Shown here piece by piece: positions 47,020-59,196 of a stretch of DNA of 64,000 bases. The notes under the pieces were generated by a model. It was not told where the DNA came from, searched no databases, and saw nothing but the letters and a program-made list of their open reading frames with translations. This DNA is from Henckelia pumila. Its lineage: Eukaryota > Streptophyta > Magnoliopsida > Lamiales > Gesneriaceae. The stretch is from the NCBI RefSeq assembly GCF_033568475.1, contig NC_133122.1:169596130-169660129 (forward strand). Direction: 5' to 3'. A program made the translations under genes and the position numbers. The stretch's first letter is position 1; each line of letters opens with the position of its first letter.

Positions 47020-48345
47020 TGATCGATGGAATACTAACACTCAAATTTGCTCTAAAAATCTCTCAATTCCAGTCGAAATAATCGCAAGTGCACGATTGAA
47101 GTTATAATAAGATGTACTGAGTACGAGTATCATCCTCAGGGACCAAACAATAATAATTTGTTTCTTTGATTTTTAAATACACAAAGTATCGAAAATTTGA
47201 TTTTGGATTTTAGCTAACATTTAACACTAAGAACTCAATGTAAATAATTCTAAATTTCACAACCACGAAACCAATTTGCACCACTAAAAGAAATAACAAT
47301 TTGAAAATATTTTGTTGGAATTTCGGTTCACCTTCCCCCTAATTGAACTGGACGATTGGAACTTAATTAATGCGCATAAGTTTGACAGAAATCCCTGTAA
47401 CATTGACACTCTCTCTTGAGGTTATGCCAAACTAATCAAATCACTGAAACAATTAAATCTCTCTAATTATTTATCACGACCGATTGCTTTGCGTTCTATG
47501 AATTCTACAGCTTTCAACCTGGTGGTCTATGACTATCAACATGTACTAAATACCATATCTCTATGCATATTTTAAGTCCATGGATTCTATCATTCGTCGT
47601 AATTATGAACCTATCTCTCGATAGAAATTCACAATTTACGAATCTATGTTAAGGGTAGCTAATCATCAACATAGAGAAAAACACATGATAAAATCAATTT
47701 TAAACATAAATCAAATCTCAATACGTCCGGTGATTCAATCACACTACAGTGTTTCGGGGTTCGGATCCCCTTGATTCCAACAAAATATAAGTTTAGCTAC
47801 TGAACGTCATTACAAAATTCAATCTAAAAATAATGCTTAACATAAAAATTCAGAAAAGATGAAGAGAAAAACTCCCAACGGAGATGAGAAATCTTCAATA
47901 TTCAGAGCCGCCTCCTCCTGTGTCTGTGCGTGTGTCCAACCCTCAAAACTGTTTAATAACATCCTATTTATATGGCCCAAGAGTCCTCGTCAAACCAATT
48001 ACCCGAAATAAAATATTTCCCAAAATTACGTGCAGGCGCCCGAGCGGTAGAAAAGAGCCGCCCGAGCGGTAGAAAAGTGCCGCCCGAGCGCCTTGTCTTT
48101 TTCCAGAAGTACAAAGTCCTTCTCTTGCTTTCCTCACGGCCGCATGCATGCAACGACTTCTCAATATAAATCAGCATTTCCTAGTGATTTTCTGCAGTAC
48201 AAATAAATAAACTAGAGGAGTGACTACAAACACAATAAAACAACTAAACAGAACAAGAATGGTAAGGAACAGACACAATATAACCGAAACGAATGCAAAA
48301 CAAACACAAAACATGCAAAATAATGCACAAAAATGACTCCTATCA
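47020..48345 (-). repeat. 5' LTR of the Athila element
   Basis: 1,326 bp, TGATCGATGG to CTCCTATCA on the plus strand. TATA at 47973-47966. The 34-nt box region is contracted to 48036-48091, about 50 bp shorter than in the 3' LTR. Confidence 0.93.
48036..48091. repeat. Contracted 34-nt box array in the Athila 5' LTR
   Basis: Box 1 left arm and centre run directly into a second GAGCGGTAGAAAAGTGCC and a final GCCCGAGCGC, as if 50 bp between two boxes had been lost by recombination within the boxes. Confidence 0.85.
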
Positions 48346-48634
48346 CGCTTTGAAGGTCAATACCTTCCCATCCGCCCCAAGTTTCTTCTTGTAAATCCAT
48401 TTACACCCTATAGGAACAATTCCTCGGGTGGATCAACTATAGTCCACACTTGATTTGAATGCATGGAATTCATCTCAGATTCCATAGCTTCAAGCCATTT
48501 GGATGAATAGGAACGTTAGGGATGTTCCCTTGTAGGAAAATAAGTAGGACTTGACAAGGTCGGACTAGTAGCTCGGGGATAAGAAAGTAGCTCATCTTGG
48601 ATGGATTTATGAGGCTGGAAAGACCAAGTCCTCA
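48346..48634 (-). pseudogene. Copia element, middle segment (integrase-RT linker and RT start)
   Basis: Starts with CGCTT (48346-48350), the right copy of the Athila target duplication. The minus strand reads LSSPTYFPTREHP, SSKWLEAMESEMNSMHSNQ and VWTIVDPPEE, then a stop and GMGRY, i.e. the copia RT N-terminus that joins the sequence entering at 37083. It ends at about 48634 against the Tat LTR. Confidence 0.8.
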
Positions 48635-49097
48635 TGACCCGGTCAACACCTATTTTTCAGGGGCATGGCCCCCATGTTTCCATAACCCCGATCCTTCTGG
48701 CATGATCGTGCGTGACAGGTAGACGTGGGCAACCCCTGAACCCACGACCCAGATCGTGGCCACTACCCTGAAATTGCGGAGTTGCTCTCTCACTCCAAGA
48801 CCTATAAATACCTCGCAACAAGTATCAGTAGAGGTATGTTCATCTAAATTCCAAAAACACTATACTCATTTTTCCATTAAACCCACTCTATTTCTAAGCC
48901 TAACTTAAGCATCAGAGTGGCTCCACCGGAAAACCTTCCGGCGCCCCACTAACGTGCTTTTGCAGCATTTCCCTTGGGTGCAGATCATATTTAACTAGGA
49001 AGAAATTATCACTCACCATCCTTACCAGCCCGGATAACTCGTCAGGCCCACCTTGCTACCCTGATAGCCTGGGCGTCCGGTTTAGCAAAAATCATCA
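48635..49097 (+). repeat. 5' LTR of the Tat element (left edge uncertain)
   Basis: About 463 bp, TGACCCGGTC to AAATCATCA. TATA box (CCTATAAATACC, 48803-48810) and a CA-ended 3' edge next to the PBS. There is no second copy to confirm the left boundary. Confidence 0.55.
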
Positions 49098-49114
49098 TTG
49101 GCGCCGTTTGTGGA
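49098..49114 (+). other. Primer-binding site of the Tat element
   Basis: TTGGCGCCGTTTGTGGA, the usual Tat PBS wording, right after the LTR. Confidence 0.75.
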
Positions 49115-49138
49115 AATCTTGTTCTATAAGATGTATAT

Positions 49139-50542
49139 ATGGCTTCTCATGATCAAACACCGCCTGAGGGACCTCAACAGGGCCAAAACCTTAACATCCC
49201 TGTTGAGCAGCTCGAGGCATATGTCTATGGTATGTTGCAGAAGATGTTAGCATCTGCAAAGAAACCGCAGTAAAAGTAGATAACAATGGAGAAAGAGGAG
49301 AACCAAGCAATCCAAACCCTAATCCTAGAACCAGAGAGGGTAAAGAAGAGGAAAATTCTTGGATGCACTTAGTACAGCCTTCCGTGGCGGATGAGCTGCA
49401 CGAATTACGGAGGAAGATACAGAAGTTGGAAGAAGCAGGTCCCAAAATGTCCTGGTCTATTAAGATTTCGGGTTGTCCTTTCTCACAGGAGGTGATAGAG
49501 GAGCCCTTACCATCTCATTACAAGTCGGAACAAATCCGGAAGTATGATGGGAGCACTGATCCGGAGTAACACCTGGCTCGGTTTGAGAACTTGGCCATGT
49601 TGCATTGCTACGGAGACAAAATTAAGTGCAACGTTTTCTTAACCACTTTGGTGGATTCTGCTCAAAGGTGGTTTGAGAAGCTGGAGCCACAAAGCATTCG
49701 ATCGTTTGCATAGTTCAAGCAAGTGTTCTTGCAACATTTTAGCAGCAGCAAGAGGGATAAGAAAACCTCCTATAGCCTGTTTGAGGTGAAACAGGAAGGA
49801 GAAGAGTCCTTGAGAGCTTACATCAGAAAGTTCAATACGGCTTCTTTAGAGGTGCCAACTTGTGCCTAGGAGATCAAGATCAAAGCCTTCACTCAAGGTC
49901 TTTGGGAGGGGGAATTTTTCAAGTCATTAGTGAAAAAAGCGCCCCGGACTTTTGAGGATTTGTTAGCCTGGGCTAAGAAATATATTAACATGGAGGAGGC
50001 TACGAGGCAGAAGAAGGAGGTAGCCCGGAGGGAAGGAGGTCGGGACAGGGAGAGAAACAAGGAGAGCCAGGATCCAATGGGGAGATTATCTTAGTATGCA
50101 CCACACTGAGGAAGTTGATATAGGGTTGTACATGTATGTGAAGAGGGGGTGGAGGCTCAAAGTTTTTCTTCTAAGGAGAACCCTCTGAAGTATTGCGTCT
50201 TTCATCAGGACGGTGCGCATGTTACCAGTGAATTTTGGGTGCTGTAGCAGAAACAACAGAAGCCTTACATCAGGGAGGGCAGACCAGTCGAAAAAAGGCC
50301 CCAGGGTCCACGTTGGATCCAGGGGTCACAGGCATTGGCCCCTCCAGGGCCTGGCGCTTCTTCCCAAGAAGGGGGCAAACAAGAGGTTGGCCCCAGGAAA
50401 AAAGATAGGAAGCTAGGGGATGGGCCAACCAAAGGCGATATCAACATGATATCTGGAGGATCCACTGATGGAGACTCGAATCGGGCTAGGAAATCCTGGA
50501 GCCGGAGGGAGAGTTTGGGGTGGAGGAGAGAAGGCAGGAGTT
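49139..50542 (+). pseudogene. Tat gag, multiple stops
   Basis: ATG at 49139 opens MASHDQTPPEGPQQGQ. After breaks, 49363 onward carries the Tat capsid domain: GCPFSQEVIEEPLPSHY, IRKYDGSTDPE, HLARFENLAM, LTTLVDSAQRWFEKLEP, YIRKFNTASLEVPTC, IKAFTQGLWEGEFFKSL and AKKYINMEEATRQKKE. In-frame stops at 49567, 49711, 49867 and 50092; three of the four are TAG where Gln fits (SFA-stop-FKQ, CA-stop-EIK, RLS-stop-YAP). A Gly/Lys-rich tail follows. Gag would form the particle; this copy cannot. Confidence 0.78.
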
Positions 50543-52656
50543 AGGTCCAATCATCATATTTGGGCCTCGAGACCTGGAAGGAGTAAACCTGCCACACAAT
50601 GACGCCTTACTTATACAGGCTCAGATTGCTAACTACGATGTACGGAGAGTGTTCATAGACTCGGGAAGCTCGGTGAATGTTATCTTTCAATAGACCTTCG
50701 AGCATATGGATTTACAGGGGTACGAATTGAGCCCGATAAAAACAGCCCTGTACGGATTTGCCGGACACACTGTTCAACCTCGGGGGGAGGTGTTGCTAAC
50801 CATAACCTTAGGGTTAGGGGATATGAAGAAGACAGTCATGACAAGGTTCACAATCGTGGAGGCACCCTCTTCCTACAACGTCATCTTGGGGCGTCCGGAT
50901 TTGAATGCCTTCAGGGCCGTCGCCTCAGCTTACCATCAGAAGATTAAATTCCCTGTGGGATACAGGCTGGGAGAGGTTAGGGGAGATCAAACTTCCTCAA
51001 GGAAGTGTTATGTTGAGATAGTTAAATTGGATTATAAAAGAGCAAGGCAGAACGGAAAGGAGGGATGCCATGGAGTAAGGGAAGTATGTTCTGTGGAGGA
51101 AGCTAAGGGTGAGCATGAGGAAGTGGAGTTGGTGCCCGGGAAAGGGGAAAAATCTACCAAGATTTCCCGGGACCTGGAGTCAGACTTGGCCGAGAAGTTG
51201 AGGGGCTGCCTTATAAAAAAAATAGATGTATTCACCTGGTCCCCTGACAAGTTGGTGGGCATCTCATCCCATGTTGTGGAGCAGAAGTTGAACATCGTCC
51301 CCGGATCCAGGCCGATAATGCAAAAGAAAAGGCATTTCGGGGCCGAGAAAGATAGAGTAATTGCTGGGCAAGTCCAGGAACTATTACAGGTAGGGCACAT
51401 TAAGGAGGTGAAATTTCCTACCTGGTTGTCCAACGTGGTGCTGGTGCCAAAGGCTACAGGGAAATGACGAATGTGTGTAGATTTCCGGGATCTGAACAAA
51501 GCCTACCCCAAGGATTGTTGTCCTTTACCCCGTATTGTACAGTTGGTGGATTCCACGTCTGGCTGTAAATTTTTCTGCTTCATGGATGCATACCAGGGGT
51601 AACATCAAATCCCCTTGGCATTGGAGGATCAGGATAAGATCAGCTTTATCACATCTGGAGGTACCTTTTGTTATGTAGTTATGCCCTTTGGATTAAAGAA
51701 TGCAGGGGCCACATATCAAAGGATGATGGATAATGTATTTCGGGAGCAGATGGGGTGGAATGTGGAAGTGTATGTGGATGACATACTCGTGAAATCCAAA
51801 ACCCGGGATTGTTTTATAGCCGGCCTGGAGGAAATTTTTCCACAGTTTGGCAGTATGGGATCAAGCTGAACCCCGCCAAGTGCATGTTTGGAGTGAAAAG
51901 TGGAAAGATCCTGGGGTTTATGGTGACAGAAAGGGGAATAGAAGTAAACCCGGAGAAGGTGAAAATGTTTCAGGAGATGCCTTCACCGACATCTATCTGA
52001 GAGGTTCAGCGGTTGACCGGGCGAATCACAGCCCTGTCTCGATTCATAGCCCGGTCAGCTCATCGCAGTTATCACTTTTTTCAGGTGTTGCGCAAGGCCC
52101 AGAAGTTTGGTTGGAATGAGCAGTGCGAGCAGGCCTTCCAGGATTTGAAAGAGCATCTGGCTAACTTGCCTATCTTGGTTAAGCCAGAGCTGGGGGAAAG
52201 ATTATGGATATATCTATCTACTACGGAGCAGGCGGTCATCACTGTTTTAATAAAGGAGAAAAAGGGAGATCAGAGGCATGTGTATTATGTCAATCATGCT
52301 CTTAAGGGGCCCGAATACAGATATATGGGGATTGAGAAGATGGCTTTGGAATTAGTAATAACAGCTCGGAAGCTGAGACCCTACTTCCTGTCTCATCCGA
52401 TCACTGTCCTTACTAACAGCCCTCTAGGGCGAGTCATTACTCATCCGGATGCCTCAGGGAGGCTCGTGAAATGGATGGTGGAGCTTGGGGAATATGATAT
52501 TGAGTACCAGCCTCGTAAGGCTGTCAAAGCCCAGGCCTTATCCGATTTCTTGACAGAAGTGATCACCTTTGGTCAGGAAGAAATGTGGAGAGTATTCGTG
52601 GAGGAGCCAGTGGTGTGGGAGGCAGTGGTGTAGGACTTATCTTGATTTCGCCCACC
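50543..52656 (+). pseudogene. Tat protease, RT and RNase H, broken
   Basis: Protease: VFIDSGSSVNVIF near 50656, then a TAG at 50691-50693, IGFAGHTV-like block and SSYNVILGRPDLNAFRAVAS (near 50900) and VRGDQTSSRKCY. RT: HIKEVKFPTWLSNVVLVPKA (to 51467), TGA in place of Trp, RMCVDFRDLNKAYPKDCCPL, VMPFGLKNAGATYQRMM and the intact catalytic EVYVDDILVKSK (near 51775). After a frameshift near 51830: GIKLNPAKCMFGVKSGKILG, FMVTERGIEVNP, then RNase H (HVYYVNHALKGPEYRYMGIE, LTNSPLGRVI, ASGRLVKWMVELGEYDI, 52013-52560). It ends in VGLILISP at the junction with Tekay copy 3. Confidence 0.8.
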
Positions 52657-54957
52657 TAGTAGTCACCTTTGAACATACCCCTTGCGGCTAAGAGCATCCA
52701 CAATTGGATTGGAAGAGCCTGGATGGTACTTGATCTCACAATCGTAGTCCTTCAGCAAATCCATCCATCTTCGTTGCCTCATGTTCAACTCAGCCTGAGT
52801 GAACAAATAATTCAAGCTTTTATGATCAGTGAAGATATTGAATTTCTCTCCGTACAAATAATGACGTCATATCTTAAGAGCAAAGACAATGACTGCAAGT
52901 TCCAAATCATCTACGGGATATTTTTCCTCGTGAGTCTTCAATTTCCTAGAGACATAGGCAATCACATGACCTCTTTGTGTCAACACACATCCCAAACCCT
53001 GGAGAGAAGCATCGGTATAAACCACAAAACCACCTGATCCAGTCGGTAGAGCCAATACGGGAGCTGTAGTCAGACGGCGCCGCAACTCGTGAAAACTCTC
53101 GTCGCAATCCGACGTCCAAACGAAAGGCACATCTTTCTTCGTCAGTTGTGTCAAAGGCTTAGAAATCTAGGAAAAGTTCTCCACAAATCTACGGTAATAG
53201 CCTGCCATCCCAAGAAAACTACGAATCTCCGCAACTGTCGTCGGATCGACCATTTCAGAATGGCTTCCGTTTTACTAGGATCAACTGAAACACCATCTCG
53301 TGAGATCACATGACCAAGAAAAACAACTCGATCAATCCAAAAATCACACTTGCTCAACTTAGCGTACAACTGTCGCTCTCTCAAAACTTGAAGAACAGTA
53401 TGGAGATGGAAAGCGTTCTCGTCAACACTGCGAGAATACACCAGGATATCATCGATGAACACTACCACAAACTTATCCAAAAAGTCGCGAAAAACCCTAT
53501 TCATCAAATCCATAAAGACATCTGGAGAATTCGTCAATCCAAATGGCATCACCAAGAACTCGTAGTGACCATACCGTGTGCGAAAGGCTGTCTTAGAGAC
53601 ATCCTCCTCTCTAACCCGCAACTGGTGATATCCCAACCGCAGATCAATCTTAAAATAAACAGAAGTACCCTGTAACTGATCAAACAGATCATCTATCCGC
53701 GGAAGAGGATACTTGTTCATCATGGTCACCTGATTAAGCTGTCGATAGTCTATACACAGACGCATTGAACCATCCTTCTTCTTGACAAATAAGACTGGGG
53801 CTCCCCATGACGAAACACTCGGTCGAATGTATCCCTTATAAAGAAGATCCTGCAGCTGCTTCTACAACTCTCGCATCTCTGAAGGTGCTAAATGGTACGG
53901 AGCACTGGAAATCGGCGCTATCCCTAGCATTAACTCAATGCCAAACTAGATATCCCTCATTGGTGGTAAACCAGGAATCTCCTCCGAAAACACATCGGAA
54001 AACTCACAGACTACGGGTATCTCCTGGTTGTTTGGTCCCTCCAAGGATGCATCGATGGCGTAGATAAGGTAACCTTCCCCGCCAGACTCTAAAGCACGCC
54101 GGGCTTTCAGAGCAGAAACCACTGGCATCGGGGATTGTGCTCCCTTACCATAGAAGTACCATGCCTCGCCATCCTCAGAACAAAACTAAACAAACCGCTG
54201 ATAGCAATCAACTATAGCTCTATAGGTAGTCAGGAGATCAATCCCAATAATGCAGTCAAAATCATCAATAGCTAGGATCATCATGTTAGCACTAAGATGA
54301 TACCCCTCAAAATCCAAAGGGCAAACAACCACTAGACTCTTAGCTAAAATATTGCTACCCATCGGAGTAGAAACCACTAAAAACATGTCTAAAGGAACAA
54401 ACGGTAATCTATACCTCTTAGCAAAACGTGCTGAGATGAATGAGTATGACGTAACAATATCAATAAAGACATATGCAGGAAAACCACATGAACTATAGGT
54501 ACCTGCAATAATCCTGTCACTGTCAGCCTCTGCCTGCTCCTGGTTCAGTGCAAAGACTTGTCCCTGAACACGTGGCCGTAGAGAAGAATGACCACGGGAA
54601 GAAGTCTATCGCTGCGACTGCTGACGCTGCTGTTGAGAGGGATGCTGCTGATACTGATGCTGCGGCTGCTTCACTGATGCCTGGGAACCTCCGGAACCAC
54701 TAGCTGCTCCCATAAGAGTAGGACAATCTCTCTTCATATGTCCCTCCTGTCCACACTGAAAACACGCGCCGGTCGATCGAGGACACGGGCCTGGTGGATG
54801 CTTGCACTTGCACTGACGACACCGACTCATCCCTTGGCTACCGAAACGCTGCACTCCGCCATATCCGAAATAAGAAGAAGAAGTACCACCTTGCTTCTTA
54901 AAAGACTGAGATCTCGGACCCAAAGAACTAGTCGGTCTGGATGCGGAAGAAATCATG
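52657..54957 (-). pseudogene. Tekay copy 3: zinc knuckle, protease, RT, RNase H
   Basis: CCHC knuckle CFQCGQEGHMKRDC and CRQCKCKHPPGPC (54820-54720), Gln/Ser-rich linker, protease region (FDCIIGIDLLTTYRAIVDC, 54480-54186), RT N-terminus (VFSEEIPGLPPMRDI; 54128-53946), RT core 53765-53151 with [39 protein letters not shown] and catalytic [13 protein letters not shown] frameshift near 53245 breaks the RT end ([13 protein letters not shown] remains). RNase [21 protein letters not shown] (53060) and [20 protein letters not shown] (52820), ending DALSRKGYV at the truncation. RT acids are intact but the protein is not made whole. Confidence 0.85.
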
Positions 54958-54962
54958 GCCCT
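54958..54962. other. Target-site duplication GCCCT, left copy
   Basis: Identical to 59192-59196; flanks the 4.2-kb non-autonomous element in the gag of Tekay copy 3. Confidence 0.93.
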
Positions 54963-56167
54963 TGATAAGTGCATTTTGTGTGCATTATTTCGTGATAGGT
55001 TTTTATCTATTTGTGTGTATTCATATTATTTTTATGTGTTTTTATGTGTTTTTATATGTTTTAGTGCATGTGTGTGTATTTCACTCCTCGGGTTAATTTT
55101 GTAGAAAAAGAAATTGTTGAAGAGTGAATTACGGAGCAGCTTTGTTCAAAAAATCAAATTTAATTTTAGAGAGATCCAAATCAGATCTTCACCGTTCAAA
55201 CTGAAGTTCCAGATGTTTTGAAGCTGCTGTCCAAATTTCAGCTCGATCCGACGGCTAGAACTGAAGATATGAATTTTTCAAGAAAACTGCGTGCAGGCGA
55301 GGATGTATGCGCGGACCCCGTGCAGGGGTTGGAATCGCATAAGGGAAACGGCGGCTAGGAGGCTTGGAGATTGAAGAATGCTCCATTCGAGTTTTTCTTC
55401 TTTTCTTTTTTAGATTATTAAACTTTTGTTTGAACTATATTTTCGTTTATTGATTAGTTTTTCTTCAACCAAGACCGCGAGATTGGGCCAGACAGTTTTA
55501 TGTTGAATATTTGGATGTTTATTTAGGATTTTTGGATTTTTGTTAATATTATTGATTGTTGGATTTAAATTTTGTCTTGTGAATAACCTGATCAACTATT
55601 TACTTGCTTGTTAATTGATTCCAAGTCGACAGAGGAGGAATTGATTTTGATCACTCCAATAATTGACATATGGTTAAAATGACTAGAAATAGTATTCGGT
55701 TTCAGTATGCGGATTTAGGTGAAAACTGAATTATCACAAATATTGAATGCATTCATGTTTGATTAGAATTATAAAAATTAATCCGTCATAACTTGAATAG
55801 GTTTAACATGTTCTAGAAATAGACTGTTAAACAGGATAGGATAATTTGCCATGATTTAAGATTAAATCTGGATCCTGGATTTGCCACTTGTTTGCATGAT
55901 TTGTTTGGTACCTGCGTGTGTCTTGATTGTTTCTGTTTAATTGAATTTATTCTTCTTTTAGTTTAATTTTTATTTTATTTTAGCAATTAAATTTTAGTTA
56001 ATTCTTAGCACTTGTTTTATTATTTTGTCTAGATTAAGTAAAATAATTAATTCTTGAGAATTGACAACAGTCTCTGTGGGATCGATACTTGGACTCATTG
56101 TCCACTTACTATAACTTGACCTGGTACGCTTGCCAGTAATTATTTTTAATACCAAAATAAGCGGTCA
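54963..56167 (+). repeat. 5' LTR of the non-autonomous element
   Basis: 1,205 bp, TGATAAGTGC to AAGCGGTCA. It differs from the 3' LTR by a small insertion near its start (extra TTTTTATGTG) and scattered substitutions. Confidence 0.93.
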
Positions 56168-56173
56168 AGTTTT

Positions 56174-56191
56174 TGGCGCCGTTGCCGGGGA
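56174..56191 (+). other. Primer-binding site, tRNA-Asp, perfect
   Basis: TGGCGCCGTTGCCGGGGA, 18 of 18 against the tRNA-Asp 3' end complement. Confidence 0.92.
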
Positions 56192-57995
56192 CTGTTTAGT
56201 TAATATTAGGATAGATTATTTGCTTGAGTCTAGACTTATTTTTATTATTATTATTTTTTTTCTTTTGTTTATTTAATTATTTATTTTACCTTGTGAGGTA
56301 CTTGGAGATGGTTAATCGACGGATTTTCACAAGGTTTACCCACCAGCTCGCATGCGAAGATGAGCCAATAGTGAATTTTGATGATGAAGAGGAATATCAC
56401 TTCATGTCGAGTGTTGTTGGAGTAACGAGCTTTCAATGTCAATATCACGCCAAGCTTGAGGGCGTAGGAAATCAAGACCCATATGTAAAGTCGTATGATT
56501 CTTACTATGGGCGGCAACCACTCTTTGATCATTGCTTCTGCATAGTCGGGCTGTAGACTATAAACTTAGCGCTAACTGGGAGGCAACCCAGTGTTTTATT
56601 TCCTTTAATTTTTTTATTATTGTTCTTGTTTTGTTTTGTTTTGTTTTTTTTTTGTTTTGTTTTTTTTAATCCAATGCCTTGCCCGTCTCTTTTATATGTG
56701 CAGTATGTGGCCCCGCTAAGAAAAGTTGCTGTGAAATTTTGAAGATGGAAGAAGAAGACGCATCATAAACCAGGGGAGTGTTATTTTTGTTTTCATTGTA
56801 TTTTTGTTCGTCCTGTTTGCATTTGTTCGTTTCTGCATATTGTTCATTGTTTCTAAAGCATTGAGGGCAATGCTTTGGATAAGTATGGGGGGATAGACTA
56901 GTTTATTTTAATGTTTTGTGTTGTGTTGCATCTGTCTTATTTCATGTCTGTTTGCATCTTTGTCGTTTTTTGTGGTTGTTTGTCGTGTTTGTGTTGCATT
57001 CGTAATGTTTTCGTAGTTGTGCATGTGTATTAAGTAGGATAATGAATGGGAGCCAATGATGATTTGAAATCATGATTTTTGTGAAATTTTTTTTGTTTTT
57101 GCCCTTGACTTGACATGAAAAACCATAGGTTGAACCGTGAATATTCTTTTAAGCACTTGTGTTAGACCGGTGAATTGTAGCGATATAATTGATGATGTTG
57201 TGTTTGTTTGACCATTACACGACAATAAGTGTTTGTTGATCTTGATTGTGTTTTTTGAGTTTCAATGAATGTGTAGCATTGCACTTATGATCTTGAGCGC
57301 ACCTAAATTTTTGAAAAATTAAAATTGGCAAACTTTATGAAAAAATCACCTCCATCCGGGTTGTGGACTAGGAATTAAAATCCTAATTATCTAGTCTATG
57401 GCTAAGTCTGCGGATAAAATGAGGGTGTTCTCTTAAAAATAACATGAATTTTTAATAACAATTCCATCCGGGCTTGGATAGTGATTGAAATCCTAATCAC
57501 TTTTCCATAGCTAAGTTTGCGGGTTTCATGGGATTGTAGCTCCATCCGGGCTATAGACGAGGGGATTGAAATTCTAATCCTATCAAAGTTATAGATAAGT
57601 TTGAGGATAATTATTGGGGCTTAAAAATGTCGGGTGCAAAATCCAACGGTGCGTAATTATTCTCAAAGGAGGTGTGTTTGTGCTAGAGGTTGTTGGGAGG
57701 AAGAGACACTTGATTGAGAAACTTGCACTGATATGTCATATGTCTCTAAGCAGTCTTAAAACTGATTCTTTTTAAGTTGCATGTAACTGGAATAACATTA
57801 CACACACACACGTTCACGTTAAACCGAAGGTGTATCGTGAAGAGTGGAGGGCGTTTGTGGTTTTTAATTTGGCATGTGACTTCTCTGAGGCAAATTCTCA
57901 TGAATTTTTCCTACTTTATTTTTGTTGTTTTTGTTGTGTTATTGTTGCATTGTTTGTCTTGCTCGAGGGCGAGCAAGATTTAAGTATGGGGGTGT
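56192..57995 (+). other. Internal region of the non-autonomous element with one small ORF and two PPT-like motifs
   Basis: A small frame from the ATG at 56308 (MVNRRIFTRFTHQLACEDEP, to 56556) encodes 82 residues with an acidic FDDEEEYHF; I do not recognise it. Downstream are a GGGAGGCAACCCAGT motif (56579) and AAGTATGGGGGGAT (56880). The 3' PPT (AAGTATGGGGGTGT, 57982-57995) is preceded by the GCTCGAGGGCGAGC palindrome. Three related phrases 'CCATCCGGGnT' recur at 57,352, 57,465 and 57,543. No replication enzymes are encoded. Confidence 0.7.
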
Positions 57996-59191
57996 TGATA
58001 AGTGCATTTTGTGTGCATTATTTCGTGATAGGTTTTTATCTATTTTGTGTGTATTCATATTATTTTTATGTGTTTTTATGTGTTTTAGTGCATGTGTGTG
58101 TATTTCACTCCTCGGGTTAATTTTTTAGGAAAAGAAATTGTTGAAGAGTGAATTACGGAGTAGCTTTGTTCAAAAAATCAAATTTAATTTTAGAGAGATC
58201 CAAATCAGATCTTCACCGTTCAAACTGAAGTTCCAGATGTTTTGAAGCTGCTGTCCAAATTTCAGCTCGATCCGACGGCTAGAACTGAAGATATGAATTT
58301 TTCAAGAAAACTGCGCGCAGGCGAGGATGTATGCACGAATCCCGTGCAGGGGTTGGAATCGCATAAGGGAAACGACGGCTAGGAGGCTTGGAGATTGAAT
58401 AACGCTCCATTCGAGTTTTTCTTCTTTTCTTCTTTAGATTATTAAACTTTTGTTTGAACTATATTTTCGTTTATTGATTAGTTTTTCTTCAACCAAGACC
58501 GCGAGATTGGGCCAGACAGTTTTATGTTGAATATTTGGATGTTTATTTAGGATTTTTGGATTTTTGTTAATATTATTGATTGTTGGATTTAAATTCTGTC
58601 TTGTGAATAACCTGATCAACTATTTACTTGCTTGTTAATTGATTCCAAGTCGACAGAGGAGGAATTGATTTCGATCACTCCAATAATTGACATATGGTTA
58701 AACCGACTAGAAATAGTATTCGGTTTCAGTATGCGGATTTAGGTGAAAACTGAATTATCACAAATATTGAATGCATTAATATTTGATTAGAATTATGAAA
58801 ATTAATCCGTCATAACTTGAATATGTTTAACATGTTCTAGAAATAGACTGTTAAAAAAGATAGGATAATTCGCTGTGATTTAAGATTAAATCTGGATCCT
58901 GGATTTGCCACTTGTTTGCATGATTTGTTTGGTACCTGCGTGTGTCTTGGTTGTCTTTGTTTAATTGAATTTATTCTTCTTCTAGTTTAATTCTTATTTT
59001 ATTTTAGTAATTAAATTTTAGTTAATTCTTAGCACTTGTTTTATTATTTTGTCTAGATTAAGTAAAATAATTAATTCTTGAGAATTGACAACAGTCCCTG
59101 TGAGATCGATACTTGGACTCACTGTCCACTTACTATAACTTGACCTGGTACGCTTGCCAGTAATTATTTTTAATACCGAAATAAGCGGTCA
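57996..59191 (+). repeat. 3' LTR of the non-autonomous element
   Basis: 1,196 bp; partner of 54963-56167. Right flank is GCCCT (59192-59196). Confidence 0.93.
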
Positions 59192-59196
59192 GCCCT

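Larger units (their letters stand above)
37089..48345 (-). mobile_element. Full-length Athila-lineage Ty3/gypsy element, nearly intact
   Basis: 11,257 bp with both LTRs, perfect 5-bp target duplication, tRNA-Asp PBS, gag-pol in one frame broken by only two TAG codons, an extra ORF after pol, and a PPT. RT box FMDDFS, long untranslated tail and extra downstream ORF fit Athila. LTR divergence is small by eye, so the insertion is fairly recent and younger than the copia host. Confidence 0.93.
48635..52656 (+). mobile_element. Truncated Tat-lineage Ty3/gypsy element
   Basis: Plus strand: short 5' LTR, TTGGCGCCG PBS, gag, protease, RT and RNase H, ending at about 52656 at the start of a second RNase H-like domain (GVGLILISP), where the inverted Tekay copy 3 begins. 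Integrase and 3' LTR are missing. Multiple stops and frameshifts. Confidence 0.78.
54963..59191 (+). mobile_element. Non-autonomous Athila-related LTR retrotransposon (4.2 kb)
   Basis: Two LTRs (54963-56167, 57996-59191), exact tRNA-Asp PBS, a PPT and a perfect GCCCT duplication, with only 1.8 kb between LTRs and no protease, RT or integrase. It shares with the Athila element at 37089-48345 the PBS, TGATA LTR start, and CTCGAGGGCGAGCAA just before the PPT, so an Athila-lineage element is its likely helper. Confidence 0.92.
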
